Below, in pieces: positions 33,774 through 34,265 of a DNA stretch of 34,265 bases. The stretch covers positions 1-34,265 of the forward strand of contig OMIV01000377.1 in the NCBI GenBank assembly GCA_900299185.1. The letters run 5' to 3'. The stretch is from Planctomycetaceae bacterium. GTDB lineage: Bacteria > Planctomycetota > Planctomycetia > Planctomycetales > Planctomycetaceae. Within the stretch, counting starts at the first letter, position 1, and the number at the start of each line of letters is the position of its first letter. The translations under genes and the position numbers were made by a program. The notes beneath the pieces are model-generated. The model saw only the letters and a program-made list of their open reading frames with translations, was not told where the DNA came from and did not search any database.

Positions 33774-34265
33774 TTAGACCATGGGTCAAAGTCATTGCTC
33801 GCTTTCACACAACTCCCATCTTTGCGCGGATGTGGCTTGGTGTGGCCACGATGACGGCTTACTCAATTGGCGTGACATCGTTCGACGCGTTCTTGTTGCC
33901 AGAAACTCACACGCTTGGAGCTGGCTTGCATGGCGTCTTGGGTGTCGTGCTCGGCACACTCTTGGTCTTTCGCACCAACACTTCGTATGACCGCTGGTGG
34001 GAAGGTCGAAAACTGTGGGGCCAACTCGTCAACGATAGTCGCAACTTGGCGATCAAGGTTCGAACGATTGCTCGAGTTACTGATGAGCGGAAGCGAGAGT
34101 TGGCTCGCGCGTTGGTTGGCTTTGCTCATGCGTTGAAGGACCACTTACGAGGTGGAGCAGAACTCGCTCGAGTTCCGGGCTTTGAACAATCGACTGAAGT
34201 CGCTGCGCATGTTCCGAGTTACTTGGCTCAGCAGATCTATCGCAGTTTGGAGCAATGGCGTCACA
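33770..34265 (+). CDS. Bestrophin-family (UPF0187) membrane channel, 3' end outside the window
   Basis: The first 165 codons of a bestrophin-like protein run off the right edge. The N-terminus ([22 protein letters not shown], read from GTG) leads to a first helix, then [20 protein letters not shown] and [20 protein letters not shown], the bacterial bestrophin signature. Homologues form pentameric ion channels in the cytoplasmic membrane. The GTG at 33770 overlaps the regulator's TGA (GTGA), with AGGGA just upstream, implying coupled expression. This suggests the activator and channel may answer the same signal (inference). Confidence 0.88.
   Translation, partial: MIRPWVKVIARFHTTPIFARMWLGVATMTAYSIGVTSFDAFLLPETHTLGAGLHGVLGVVLGTLLVFRTNTSYDRWWEGRKLWGQLVNDSRNLAIKVRTIARVTDERKRELARALVGFAHALKDHLRGGAELARVPGFEQSTEVAAHVPSYLAQQIYRSLEQWRH

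Noticed and set aside
1-34265. tRNA, rRNA, CRISPR, insertion sequence or prophage content
   Set aside because: No T-loop or anticodon-arm pattern, no regularly spaced direct repeats, and no transposase, integrase or phage structural protein was recognised.

Overview
The window reads as a chromosomal segment from a planctomycete. By eye the base composition is moderately GC-rich (not computed). The evidence is the gene content: a divergent ExbB/ExbD cluster beside very large PQQ-type propeller and TPR/substrate-binding proteins, a DUF1570-type secreted gluzincin, a zinc-ribbon-fused ExbD, VWA and ABC-2 permease proteins with planctomycete-style sequence, many large secreted proteins of unknown function, and weak or absent Shine-Dalgarno sites at several clear genes. 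I saw no tRNA, rRNA, CRISPR array, prophage or intact insertion sequence.

Layout. 1-4145: 3' part of a VWA protein carrying an in-frame palindromic repeat pair, an ABC-2 permease, and a CNNM/CorC-type membrane protein. 4349-6052: secreted putative metalloprotease with an unusual HExxGH-type zinc motif. 6093-9814: PlsC acyltransferase (minus strand), a P-loop GTPase, then a HAD hydrolase overlapping a diacylglycerol-kinase-family lipid kinase. 10178-16381: secreted unknown, Bpt aminoacyl-transferase (minus), possible 39-residue membrane peptide, MMPL/RND exporter, small winged-helix-like protein (minus), DUF1570 protein. 16473-27354: a divergent locus, with ExbB, ExbD and zinc-ribbon ExbD on the minus strand and, facing them, a TonB-like single-pass protein, a membrane-anchored propeller, a TPR plus SBP_bac_5 protein and a secreted unknown, the last three with overlapping stop/start codons. 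27373-27472: long imperfect hairpin, probably both REP-like and terminator. 27747-29783: secreted alpha/beta hydrolase. 29784-30327: a 544-base gap dense in secondary structure. 30328-34265: queF, a membrane-bound sigma-54 activator, and the start of a bestrophin-family channel overlapping it.

How the genes may work together. The strongest candidate for an undescribed system is 16473-27354. A proton-driven motor (ExbB plus two ExbD paralogues) lies back to back with a TonB-shaped protein and three envelope proteins that look like scaffold or ligand-binding parts. No ABC ATPase or permease accompanies the substrate-binding protein, so it is probably not an ordinary oligopeptide importer. I infer an envelope-spanning, proton-motive-force-driven transport or envelope-integrity machine. 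A divergent region with one recognisable sigma-70-type promoter and a structured leader separates the two arms.

The second notable theme is repeat and structure biology: a perfect inverted repeat pair inside the VWA reading frame, the REP-like hairpin at 27373, a 12-bp inverted repeat enclosing what may be a dead gene fragment (29943-30065), and three tandem perfect hairpins with identical 8-nt loops upstream of queF. All functional statements come from reading motifs; no database search was run.
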